A stretch of 64,000 bases of DNA from Hemileia vastatrix. Lineage: Eukaryota; Basidiomycota; Pucciniomycetes; Pucciniales; Zaghouaniaceae. The DNA lies in the NCBI GenBank assembly GCA_030280995.1, contig JASXTE010000014.1:22292150-22356149 (forward strand), written 5' to 3'. Made by a program: the position numbers and the translations under genes. Shown here piece by piece: positions 1 through 10,445 of the stretch. Each line of letters opens with the position of its first letter. Within the stretch, counting starts at the first letter, position 1. The notes beneath the pieces are model-generated. The model made no database searches. It had not been told where the DNA came from and worked only from the letters and a program-made list of their open reading frames with translations.

Positions 1-992
1 TTTTTTTTTTGTTTTTTGTTTTTTGTTTTTTGTTTTTTGTTTTTTGTTTTTTATTTTTTTTTGTTTTTTGTTTTTTGTTTTTTTCTTTCTTTTTTTTTTT
101 TTTTTTTTTTTTTGTTTTTTGTTTTTTTTTTGTTTTTTGTTTTTTGTTTTTTTTTTCTTTTCTTTTTTGTTTTTTGTTTTGTTTTGTTTTTTGTTTTTTG
201 TTTTTTTGTTTTTTGTTTTTTTCTTTTCTTTTTTCTTTTTTGTTTTTTTCTTTTCTTTTTTCTTTTTTGTTTTTTGTTTTTTCTCTTTTCTCTTTTTTAT
301 TTTTTGTTTTTTGTTTTTTGTTTTTTCTTTTTTTTTTTTATTTTTTATTTTTTGTTTTTTGTTTTTTGTTTTTTTATTTTTGTTTTTTGTTTTTTGTTTT
401 TTGTTTTTTCTTTTTTGTTTTTTCTTTTTTTTTTGTTTTTTGTATTTTGTTTTTTGTTTTTTGTTTTCTTTTTTCTTTTTTTCTTTTTTCTTTTTTGTTT
501 TCTTTTTTGTTTTTTTGTTTTTTGTTTTTTCTTTTTTGTATTTTGTTTTTTGTTTTGTTTTTTGTTTTTTTCTTTCTTTCTTTCTTTTTTTTTTTTGTTG
601 TTTATTTTTTATTTTTTATTTTTTTTTTGTTTTTTGTATTTTGTGTTTTGTTTTTTGTTTTTTGTTTTCTTTTTTCTTTTTTGTTTTCTTTTTTGTTTTT
701 TTCTTTTTTGTTTTTTCTTTTTTTTCTTTTATTTTATTTTTCTTTTTTTATTTTTTATTTTTTATTTTTTATTTTTTTATTTTGTTTTTTTGTTTTTTGT
801 TTTTTTTGTTTTTTTGTTTTTTGTTTTTTGTTTTTTTTGTTTTTTGTTTTTTGTTTTTTGTTTTTTGTTTTTTGTTTTTTATCTTTTTTATTTTTTCTTT
901 TCTTTTTTGTTTTTTGTTTTTTGTTTTTTCTCTTTTCTATTTTTTCTTTACTCATTTATCATTTCACATTTCTACTTTCTATTTCTACTTTC

Positions 993-1020
<28 letters not shown>
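1..1020. repeat. T-rich (TTTTTTG)n low-complexity tract
   Basis: About 1 kb made almost only of T runs separated by single G, C or A bases. The dominant unit is the heptamer TTTTTTG, drifting into TTTTTTC and TTTTTTA. Three overlapping open frames rich in Phe/Leu/Cys arise because the repeat has no stop codons; they are not genes. The tract reaches the window edge, so its true length is unknown. Confidence 0.9.
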
Positions 1021-1026
<6 letters not shown>

Positions 1027-1723
1027 AAATGGATCAATTGAGAAAAAAGAAAATTAGATAATAACCTTTTTGTAATTTTTGAACCATGTGGGTTGGAAGG
1101 TTGGAGGATATTTTAAATATAAATCATTCAACTATTCCCTTCTATTTTTACTCACCTGGGCATGAAGTAAGAAATCATAATCCTCTTATGGTTCATCCTA
1201 GCAAAAACTACAAGCAACTGTTTAGTCTCTTTACTTTAATTTTTTATTCTACAGATGTAACACGTAACTAAGATGCAACCTTATATAGTACTCAATTGAG
1301 TTATTTTTAGTTAATAACATTGAAAAAGCTAATCCTGACGCAGCAATTACAATTCAATAACCTGTTACAGCTGCTCTTAAACCCAAATCACTACAAAAAT
1401 GCACCTGACACCTTGCAAGTGCCAATCTCTCAAATCATTTTTGAGTAATAAAACTCAGATTTGATGCCATGCAAAATGGTCTTCTCAGTGTTCAATGTAT
1501 GGGCTTTGTAAAAAGCATCTCAACTGAGCTAAAGCTGAGCTAAATCAAAAATATCAGTTGCCCATATCTTTTTCAGGTGAGTGTTAAAGTTGCAGCCCAC
1601 TGGACAAAATACCAAAAATCCCTAATTTACACCAATAATGAAGTATGCGCATGTCAAGAAGCGTTGGCCTTTTTCTTCTACTAAATCTTACACTTGATAT
1701 TTATTCTCAACTAATCTGATTCG
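1021..1723. other. AT-rich intergenic stretch, no gene seen
   Basis: The sequence has ordinary complexity and contains only a 61-codon open frame (1086-1271) with no recognisable features. It probably holds the 3' untranslated region and terminator of the minus-strand hydrolase gene that ends at 1724. Confidence 0.5.
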
Positions 1724-2739
1724 TCATTGTTTAACTTCATAAAGTGTACTTAAGGAGTTGGAATCTCCAGAATTTGCAGATAGTAGTCCAATATTAATCT
1801 GTTTCAGATTCTTGGACCAGAATCTGAATGCGATAAAATGCATATACAGGTGAATTGAATGGCTTGAAGTAAGTTTCTCGTATGATAACTCTACCTAATT
1901 AAACAAACTCACGCCATAATTGGTTGCCACTCAGCTTGACTCCGTGGCATAGTTTCACTTTTGGTAGAGGATGATGAAAGACACGCTGAGTCTACAAAGT
2001 GAAACCCTTTTTTTAAGTAAGATATGGATTTCGCATTTGCCTTCTCATTACTTCGTGACCAAAATAGCGCAGGAGTTGGAGAGCGTGATGTTGTCTCAAT
2101 AGTAGGTAAAGAAAGCAACGGTCCCGAAATCGAGACAATTGAGCCGAGATGTCCCGGTGAAACAGTTGAGGTTTCAGATGTGGCGTTTATTTGATTTCGA
2201 TTGATATCACGCGTCCAGGCTAACACCAACTCAGCTGCACATGAGCCCCCCTGGGCAAAACCAAACAAATGTATATTTTCACTATTCCAACATATTTCAG
2301 GAGAGACTAACTTGCGTAGAAGTTTGAGAAGAAGCTGGATAGTTTCTGAAGGGTTAGGGTCACGGACTGGATCGCCAGTGAGTGGATCAAAAGAATCCCA
2401 CCACTGAAAAGCGTCTTCTTCTAAAAGAGGTACTCTATGAGGGGCACGGAGGATGAGATAAGCCGTTTCTGGTAGCTTGAGAGACAGGGCAAGATTTATA
2501 AAGGGGGCCTCTGTGTCACCTGAAAAAAGGACCCAGGAGAATGAGAAGAATGCAGGAGGGCTTAGGAGATGATAAAGAGACTGACCCAGTCCATGGAAGA
2601 AGATTAAAAGGTTAGATTCAGCCTTGTCATGAGTGGGGATATAATGGGAGACAAAAGAAGGGCTGATATCATGGAATGAAGGATGTGGATGTAAAGAAGA
2701 GGAAGGGAGGGGATGAACAGAAAGACTGGCATTATTCAT
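1724..2739 (-). CDS. Phospholipase/carboxylesterase-like alpha/beta-hydrolase, three exons
   Basis: The proposed gene is complement(join(1724..1823,1913..2519,2586..2739)), 286 residues. The start is the Met of MNNASL; 39 upstream in-frame codons look non-coding. The 66-bp first intron (GTCAGT...TTTTCAG) is a multiple of three and has no stop, but removing it restores the family motif HGLGDTEAPF near residue 49. The 89-bp second intron (GTGAGT...TTCAG) joins PIMA to the family ending FWSKNL. The fold is the Abhydrolase_2 group of esterases/lysophospholipases, cytosolic since no signal peptide is visible. Other family motifs are LILRAPHRVPL, WWDSFDPLTGD and LFGFAQGG. The nucleophile elbow reads G-F-A-Q-G where relatives have G-F-S-Q-G, so the catalytic Ser is Ala here; this could be an inactive homologue or a sequence error. 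It shares an upstream region with the divergent J-protein gene. Family assignment is firm; substrate is unknown. Confidence 0.82.
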
Positions 2740-2975
2740 GAGCACAGAGACCAATTGAATGCAAGATTTTTGACTTGGGAAGGTTGAATATGCATATGCA
2801 TGTGCGTGTCGGATATGCGTAGTTGCGTGGATGCAATATACACTTTCATAATGCATACAAAAAGCCTATCAAAATTTCGTTGCGTTATTCCTCCCCTTTT
2901 TTCCCCTTTGAGTATATACATCTAAAGGTTATTATACTCTACAATACCTTGTCATCATCATACTCTTTGTTTGCA
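2740..2975. promoter_or_regulatory. Divergent promoter region between two host genes
   Basis: Only 236 bp separate the start codons of the minus-strand hydrolase and the plus-strand co-chaperone, so the promoters must overlap. A TATA-like run, AGTATATACA, lies about 60 bp before the plus-strand start, and alternating purine/pyrimidine GCATATGCATGTGCG lies near the hydrolase start. No other element is recognised. Confidence 0.4.
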
Positions 2976-5743
2976 ATGTCTTCTTCATTTGGCGCCACTA
3001 AAAAGACCTTTGACAGTTTGCCTGTCCCCTCATCTGTTCCTGGTGCTGGTGCTCGTAAACCCAAACGCCGTCTTTCACTCCCAGATACCTTTTTACCCCT
3101 ATGTGATCCTTCTGCTGAACCTCACCCTAAGCGCCAAAGATGTTGTTCTGCCTCCCCTGAAAATCCAACAAGTTTTGGCACTCAAGAAACCATTATCCCT
3201 ACCGCTTCTGCTTCCTCTAAATCAACCACCCTTCCTCGAAAGATCAAAAATTTGCCTAGCGTGTCTTCCATGCACATTGATTCATGTTCCTCAGACTCCT
3301 TTTCCTCCATTCCAAGTATTCCTATTTTCTCCAAATCACCTCGGCAAGTGAAATCTCAAAAAAGAGCTCATCCATCTGCTAATATAAATGCAGAGGCCAA
3401 TAAAGCTGATCAGTCTGGTGAAAAAAAACAATCATGTCCAACTGAATCCGATGAAACTCGAGAAGCAAAACGTCCAAAGATTACTGATCCTTCTTTTGAA
3501 AAACCCAAGGCATCTTCCTCAGCCAACACCCCTCTTGATCCTTTATCCATTGATCCATCTAAAGCTTCTGGGATTCGGAAACGAGCTTTATCAGCCGAAG
3601 AAGATTCTGAACATCCTCCAAAAAAACCTAAACAGTCTTCAAATGACTATCCTGCTGAAAAGATACTTGAAATTCCCTCTTCTGCCCCACTATCTCATCA
3701 AAATATATCTCAGATTATCATAAACAACCCAACAGAGATCATAACGAATAAAGCTCAAGAAGCCAGACGCAAAGGGAATGAATATTATCGTAATCGTCAG
3801 TTCCAAGTAAGTTTTTTGCTATGCATATATGTTTGCCAAAATCAATATGATCTTGACGTATAATTGATTGTAGGAAGCAATTGATGCATACACAGATGCC
3901 TCCATATATTATGCGGCTGTTGGTGTAGATAATGATCCTCTTTCTGCTGGGATATGCTCATCACTCAGCAATCGTGCAGCTGTCCATATGGCTTTAGGAG
4001 ATTATGACGCTGCCATAAAGGACTTAAAGAAGGCTTGCGAGTTAACTGCTATCACATATTCCTTACCACCGGAGTACAAGCTTGCTGCTCAAAAACGAAT
4101 TTTCCGATTATTAAAGTGCTTCTTGATGGTGCTGGATACCACAGACGCACCCTTTTTTCTAAATCGATTGCGTCAACATGGTGGGGAGCTTGAAATCGAT
4201 TCAACTAGTCCCCTTTTTGAAGAGCGCATCCAATTTGAATTTCGTATTGGTATTGTTTCCGACAACTTGCAGTTTGTCCACGAGGCTAGAGACTTGGAGC
4301 AATGGGATGAGGTGGTAAAGATTATCAAATCTATGTGCATGAAATCTAAACCTTGGGGGTTCCCATGGTCTGAGAATGATTCACGATTGCCATTGCGCTG
4401 GGCAGTATGGAAAGCAGAAGCAGAAGCCATGGCAGGCATGGTGGAGGAAGCTGAGGATACTGTAGAGTAAGTTATAATATATTAATCCAATACTAATTGA
4501 TCATGATAAAACTAATTTCTTTCTCTTGTCTGCTTTTTCAGATCGATAACTTCAGGGCATGAGGAGAAAATCCCTGAGATATCTTACCTCAAGGGCTTAA
4601 TAGGATATTTGAAGGTAGATTTTGCTGAGGGTAGTGACAATTTTAAACTTGCTACTGCAGTTGAAAGCCCTAGCCCTCTGGTCAACATGACCAACATTCG
4701 GTTAGTCAAGTTTGGATATAGATACAACTGATTTCTTTCAATAATTCCATTTCTAACTTGCCAATTAATCTGTTTACAGATTTCTATATTCTAGAATGTC
4801 GCTCTTGTCACGATACTTACATATCATGGATCAGCCAGTGGACCAACTATCTCGGAAGTCCATAGCAGATGCATGCAATGCCTTGTTGTCAGCTTGTTCA
4901 AATTCGGCAATAGAAAAAATGCATCGTCTTTTGGCCGCTAATCTTGCTGCTGATATAGCTATCCAAGTAGGAGTTTCATTTGAATTGAATTTCATGATGG
5001 CTGATCACTCACATTCTTACTTTTCATGTGTAGAATTATTGTGAACGGCATTCAAGAATATATTTGGAGGAAGCCTTGCGATATGTTAACAGAGTTCTCT
5101 TTACAGAGACAAACTTTAATTGCGACGAGCGTAAAAATGTTCCACAATACTTCAAACCATATATTCTTCAAGCATTACATCTTCGGGCCAAAGCCCAATG
5201 CCATCATAATAATCCAGCATCTTTTAATAAAGGTTTTGCTGATTATGAGCAGTTAATTGTGTTGCTAAATGATGGATGGCAGCACATAGAAATCGAGCTG
5301 GAAAAAGTTGAAATTGAATATGATGAAATGCGTGCCAAGGCCAACGCAAAAAGATACTATGGTGCATCATCTAGAGGAACATCATCTGACCCAAAGGGAT
5401 TCTATAAGGTTAGCCAATTAATTTTCATAAAAATAAATTGTTTGATCATAATCCCTATTGGTTCTACTTTGGTAAACTTAATGGTTTTGTAGCTTCTCGA
5501 GCTATCCTCTAAAGCTACCTCCTCAGAAATTCGTGTGGCATTCAGAAAGCTCAGCCTAAAGTACCATCCTGATAAAGGAGGTGATACATTTAAATTTCAA
5601 TTGGTATGTTTCTGTTGTCCGTTTATGTTATTATATGGCAATGGAGATACTGATTCGACTATGCTGGTCAGATTAACGAGGCTCACAGTGTTCTTGGTGA
5701 CAAACAGAAAAGAGCTGACTATGACAGGGGTTGGATTAGATGA
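2976..5743 (+). CDS. TPR/J-domain co-chaperone (DNAJC7/Tpr2-like), seven exons
   Basis: The gene is join(2976..3806,3874..4466,4542..4700,4780..4966,5034..5408,5493..5603,5672..5743), 775 residues. All six introns are GT-AG, 65-84 bp, and every junction keeps the frame. Residues 1-260 are a low-complexity Ser/Pro/Lys tail with basic KPKRR-like clusters, probably disordered. Tetratricopeptide repeats follow, the first around 262-295 (EARRKGNEYYRNRQF) and the second around 309-333 (LSNRAAVHMALGDYDAAIKDL), with further helical repeats to about 700. A C-terminal J domain spans 716-775 with the Hsp70-activating HPD at 740-742 and the closing VLGD..KRADYDRG. Proteins of this design bind Hsp70/Hsp90 through the TPRs and stimulate Hsp70 ATPase with the J domain, in cytosol or nucleus. 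The long N-terminal tail is unusual compared with animal DNAJC7. The start is the first Met of MSSSFGATKK; an upstream in-frame ATG (2823) is less likely. Confidence 0.88.
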
Positions 5744-6704
5744 AAACCCTTGAGTGTCCTTCTTTAAAAACTGTTTGTTGTAATTTTATATGTACAACAA
5801 GAACAATAACTCTTGGCCCTTTTTTCATTTTTTTTGTGCACTTTTTGTACTGGCGTGGCATTTCTTTTTTGTCAAGTGTATCACCCAAAAAAGCCTACAA
5901 TGCTGAGCCAGGCAAAAAAAGTAGTAAAAAATTTTGACAAAAAGGCGAAACATTTATGGTGTCGCTGTATATACCCCGCTAAACATAGAATTATTCCAGT
6001 TTTGTTCCTTAGCGATACATGATTTTCTCTCAAAAATGGGTGGTGATCAACAAACATGATTTGATACCCTATAGAAACATTATTTATGTTTCTACTGTTT
6101 TGATTTTTTTTTCTTGGTTTCGATACTTAGATTGGTTGCTTGTTTTGTGTCCATTGTATATTTGAGTTTTATTTATTAGGTTTTTTATATTTGATCATTT
6201 TGTTGTTTTGGATTTGATATTGGCCTTGTTTTATTCTTCTCTATAACTATAATTGGTTTGTTATAAGCAGATTGTGGTGCCTTTTTTTTATTTTTCATAG
6301 GTGGTTTTCTGATAGAATAATTGTTGTTTGGACACTTTCTAACAATCAAAATAACCTTCTGATTTATTTTTCTTTTTTAAGTTTCAAAATAACTTAAATG
6401 GTGCCTGACATCTGGTTATTTGATAGAAAATTTTATTGAATGAAGCAATGGAATCACTGTCCATAATCTGTTTAAATACAATGAATGACCTTTAAATGAG
6501 GTGAAGAAATGTTTCATCTAGCTTTTACACATACAAGATATTTGTCAGGGGAAAGTTGAGCCACATGAAGGCAGAGTTGAAGCAGTTGGTTCATTCAACA
6601 GAAAAAATGTATGTACGCACCGCCAATGGCAACAAGTCCCTATCACACTTCAAACATTTGGTTGAGCTCAAAATCATGACTCAGATGACCTGAAACTTTT
6701 CAAT
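5744..6704. other. AT-rich intergenic DNA ending at the H1 insertion site
   Basis: No gene is seen. The first part is presumably the 3' UTR of the co-chaperone gene. Bases 6668-6704 (CTCAAAATCATGACTCAGAT...) recur at about 13192-13230 without the transposon, so the end of this stretch is part of a dispersed repeat that H1 entered. Confidence 0.5.
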
Positions 6705-6990
6705 AGGGGGTGTCAGTTCTGGCAAATCCGCACTTACAAATCCGCACTTAAATAAGTGCGGATTTCCAAAACACACTAGCCCCAATACTGGTGGATTTCA
6801 AAATGAAATAAGTCACTTATTTCACTCAAATCCGCACTTTCTCAACCAAAAGTGCTGATTTCACCATCAAGTCCCATTTCACTGATTTGTCAGCATCATC
6901 CCATTCATACGCAGCACTCCGCAGCATAACACTTCATAACTCAAAACATCGTACATCACTTACATCTTCATATCATATCATATAAGAGTT

Positions 6991-7608
6991 ATGCCTTCCT
7001 CACTTTCAAATTGTAATAAATTACATAAAGCAATGACTTTCATGGCTCTTGAACTGCTCTTGGACTCTGATTGAAATTCTGATTCTGATCTAGAAGAAGA
7101 TTTTGTCTTTTTATCAAAAATGGCCACGAAAAGTTACCTTCTTCCCAGAAAGCCTCAAGTACTTCATACCCCCAAGTACACCATCCAAACACTTCTTAAA
7201 CTATCTACACCCAGTTTTAGACAGCTGTTCAGGACTTCTCAGGAATGTTTCCTTAAATTTCTTGAGCTTATTCAGGATCATTCCATATTTCACAATAATT
7301 CTCAAAAATAACAACGACATCCTTCAATTCAATTGGCCATCACACTATGTTGTTTGGGTTCAAATGGTAATGGAGCCGCTTTGAAACGTTTAGAAAATGT
7401 CTTTGATTTAGGGTATAGTTCAGTTATCACTTATACCAAACAATGTATCACTGCCATCAACTCCTTGTAATCTCAACTTCTCACCTGGCCAACAAAAGAA
7501 GAGCGACTTGAATCATCTCAGGTTATGCAAGCAGAGGGCTTCCCAGGATGTATTGGTTTTGTTGATGGTACTGCTATTCCTTTGAGCCAGAAACCTGCTC
7601 AAGGTTGA
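6991..7608 (+). pseudogene. Harbinger transposase, broken (H1)
   Basis: The frame starts at MPSSLS and stays in register to 7608, but has stops at codon 28 (TGA 7072-7074), after HNNSQK, after NSL and at 7606. The N-terminal half has the helix-rich region typical of Harbinger transposases (IQLAITL...GNGAA...VFDLGY). The DDE nuclease starts with EGFPGCIGFVDGTAIPL, which holds the first catalytic Asp. The sequence diverges just afterwards, so the second Asp and Glu are missing. Compared with H2, several differences are CpG to TpG or CpA. The gene cannot make active transposase. Confidence 0.85.
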
Positions 7609-7679
7609 AACAATTACTTTCACATTCTCGTCAAAAATTTTCACCAAAATATTTACAAGTCAAAAAAATTCCATATCTG

Positions 7680-7829
7680 TTTTAAAAAATTGACAATACT
7701 CTCCCCTGCATTTTATTGAAGCAAGGGGTGGATATCACCAAAATTTTTCTAAGTCATCAATTTCACATGTCAGATTTGAAAATTTGGCAATACCCCCCCC
7801 CTGCATTTTATTGAAGTAAGTGGTGGAAG
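7680..7829. repeat. 93-bp minisatellite, about 1.5 units (H1)
   Basis: The unit contains CCCCTGCATTTTATTGAAG followed by a segment with TTTCTAAGTCATCAATTTCA and CACATGTCAGATTT. The same unit occurs inverted with three copies in H2 (about 55440-55735) and with about two copies in H3 (about 59335-59520). Confidence 0.75.
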
Positions 7830-8126
7830 TCATCTAAATTTAATATAATTACGTAAATTATTAAATAAATATCTAATATATATCAATTTCCCTAGTTTAA
7901 AGTAATGACAATCCCTTAAGCCAAAATGCAGATCAAATCTAGAAACAAAAGTTTGGGACTTTCCACAAGTATAGGCTAGAGGAACCCCATGAAACAAATA
8001 AATGTTATCATGATTACCATTTATACAACACAAGGTCGTGGGCCCATTACTTTAGTTGAGGAAATTGATACATAAAAAATATTTATTAAAAATTTACGAA
8101 AAAATATAAAATTTTCGATGACAACT

Positions 8127-8753
8127 CTAATCCCCATACTTTTTGGATCTAAATAAAGTTTTTTTAAATCGATTAACTTTACCTTCTTTCATTACCTTAT
8201 TGATTCTTTGAATCAACTTATGACTGATTTGAAATGAGCAACCAAAATGTGTTAAATGTTGACAGGATTCCAAACCAGGAAGAGCTTTGGTCGTTTGATG
8301 ATTATCCTTAGAAGAATTCCAAATAGTTTCAATGATACCATTTCCCAAACCAAAATCAATGATGCACCGGTGGTCTGGAAAATATAAACCATGTCATTTG
8401 ATTTTAGCTGGAGATGGTATTGGTTGGCCAGTAATTGGTTTGATATATGAGAATATACCAAAAGTAAGAAAATTGGTGTCCTTGGTATCAGTGTGAATTT
8501 TATTGTGAAATCCAGAATGAGTGATAATAACATTAGAAAATAAAAGATATTCGTGGCTGATATCTTCCCATTCGGAGTCACACCCATTCGGTATTCCAAC
8601 TTTGGTTGCAAGTTCATGATTTTTTTCAAATGCTTTATTATAGTGCTTTTTGAGTCGAAGAGCAAGAAAAGAGTTAAAGGAAGGTAGAGTGTCCCATAAG
8701 CAAAAATCTTCATCTTTTTGAGCTTTAGTGATATTCTTGAGCAACGAATACAT
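8127..8753 (-). pseudogene. TET/JBP-like 2OG-Fe(II) dioxygenase, one in-frame stop
   Basis: A 209-codon minus-strand frame is open except for TGA at 8394-8396. Relatives commonly have Gly at that place (GGA to TGA would explain it). Codons 83-91 read HNKIHTDTK, giving the iron-binding H-x-D (His87, Asp89) after the strand ending THSGF. After the stop, YFPDHRCIIDF and GIIETIW match the rust 'Tet-like 2OG-Fe(II) oxygenase' family, and His152 in NHQTT is the candidate distal iron ligand. The usual 2-oxoglutarate Arg near the end appears replaced (THFGC). A possible splice acceptor (TATAG) sits just before the first Met, so upstream exons may exist but I could not find them. TET/JBP enzymes oxidise 5-methyl pyrimidines in DNA. 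The gene lies inside Harbinger H1 on the strand opposite the transposase. Family by recalled motifs, not a search. Confidence 0.68.
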
Positions 8754-8861
8754 GCCTATATAATTGAAATGCCTAGATAATAATCATATAAGAGTTTCAG
8801 AATCCTTATCCTCTAAATATACAATATAAAAATGTGAAATAAGATAAGTGAAATTCGGAAA

Positions 8862-9176
8862 AAAGGCTCAACTTCAAAGGTCAAAATCTCAGCAACCACT
8901 GAACCTAATTCAAACCTGTTTGAGGGAAATGAAAGATATGCTTTAGTAGAATATTCAGTTAAAGGACATGTGATTTAAATAAACCTAACCCTAATTTTTT
9001 ACATAAAAAAATGAAATAAAAAATTAAATTGGGAAAAAAAAGGCTCAACTTTAATGGTCAATATCTCAGCAACCACTGAATCAAATTCAAATCTGTTTGT
9101 GGGAAATGAAAGGTAGCCTTCAGGAGAATCTTCAGTAAAAAGAACATTAGATTTGAATAAACCTAACCCTAATTCC
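8862..9176. repeat. 177-bp tandem duplication inside H1
   Basis: Two diverged copies of a segment running from AAAAGGCTCAACTT through ATCTCAGCAACCACTGAA to AAACCTAACCCTAATT start near 8862 and 9039, a period of 177 bp. No coding potential is seen. The rest of 8754-10084 is AT-rich with no gene. Confidence 0.75.
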
Positions 9177-10445
9177 GAGTCTGATTTTAAAAATTTTACA
9201 AAAACTTGAAAAGTGGTAATGAAGATGAGATCAAAAGGAGTTTTATAAGTTCACTGTTATCCAGATAAGAGTCATACATATATTTAAGTATGAACTTTTC
9301 ATAAAAGGAATGAGATATCATATAGGCATGAAAAAAAGGAGATGAAACTTACCTTGATTGAAAAGTAGGAAAAATAGAGTGAGAAAGATTGATGTTGGAA
9401 TTGTGGGGAAATTGAATATGGAGTAAGTGAAATGCATAAAGAATGTGCAATGTATGTGTTTCAATGAAATGGAGCCAAAAAAAAGTGAAATAAGGGAAAG
9501 GGGGGATAATGACCATGCCAAGGAGGGATGAAGAGTAGGGTGATGGAGCTAAAAAAGAAAGTAAAGAGGGAGAGAAAAAAAAGGTTAATTATACCATTGA
9601 AATCCAAAATAACCACTTACAAAAAAAATTTAGATAAAAAAAATAAAATAAACAGAAAAAAACAAAAAAAATTATAATTAGTAATCAAAAAATCAAAAAA
9701 AAGAATAAAGTGACTTACCTGGAGAGATGAGATGACAAAATGAATGAAACCAAATTGTTTGAGGGATGTTGGAGGAGAATAGGAAAAGGATATGAGGGAT
9801 GAATGAAAAAAAAAATCACTGACAAAATATGCGATTTCAGAAAATATGCAATTTCATGTTGAGCTGGTGAAAGAAAACCAATGAGCCATCCAAAAAAAAA
9901 AATTTCACCGTAAATTCCAAAAAAAATGAATATGCAACAAACCAAAATACCAACCCAAGTGAATGAAGTACACAAAGAGGACATTTGGAGAGTACAAAAT
10001 GGTATAGGAAAGAAAGGGATGATGTGGCCAACATGTGGTTTTGAAAAAAAAATCATGAAAAAAGTGCTGATTTGAGGTCAGAACTGACACCCATAGAAAA
10101 AAGATTAAGAAGTAGAAGAAATAAGTAAAAAAGAATGTAAACATTCCTGGTCAAAATATTGAAAATGTCAGGAAGGGGTGTGTGCCGAGGATTGATGGGT
10201 AGGTAGCGAGGAAGGTCAGTGTGTCACATGTGACAGGGATGGGGTAAGAAAGGAAGGGATGTTTTGTGGCCAAAATGTGGTTGTGAAAAAAAACGGGAAA
10301 AAAGTGCTGATTTGAGGTCATAACTGACACCCTTTTTTGAAATAAGTGACTTTTTTGCAAAATTTAAGTGCTGATTTGTAAGTGCTGATTTGGTTTGAAA
10401 TCCGCACTTAAGTTAAGTGCGGATTTGCCAGAACTGACACCCCCT

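Larger units (their letters stand above)
6705..10445 (+). mobile_element. PIF/Harbinger DNA transposon H1, decayed
   Basis: The 3,741-bp element has terminal inverted repeats starting AGGGGGTGTCAGTTCTGGCA; the first 32 bp match between the ends. It is flanked by a 3-bp AAT duplication (6702-6704 and 10446-10448). Subterminal DNA holds several copies of AAATCCGCACTT/AAGTGCGGATTT, likely transposase binding sites. It carries a plus-strand Harbinger transposase remnant and a minus-strand TET/JBP-like dioxygenase gene with one stop. The Myb-like gene of sister copies H2 and H3 is absent. Three-bp duplications, a G-rich TIR and a transposase with GFVDGTAIPL support the superfamily. Interior parts are rearranged relative to H2, including an inverted block around 7680-8050. 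Confidence 0.85.

Noticed and set aside
9..1061. Three 340-350-codon overlapping Phe/Leu/Cys frames
   Set aside because: They result from a stop-free T-rich heptamer repeat in all frames and have no protein-like composition.
7830..8033. 67-codon frame with NGNHDNIYLFHGVPLAYTC in H1
   Set aside because: The segment is conserved in H2 and H3, but the frame is broken by stops there and I cannot link it to a known family; kept only as a conserved block.
9715..10144. Phe-rich minus-strand frames in H1
   Set aside because: They overlap subterminal repeats and show no protein features.
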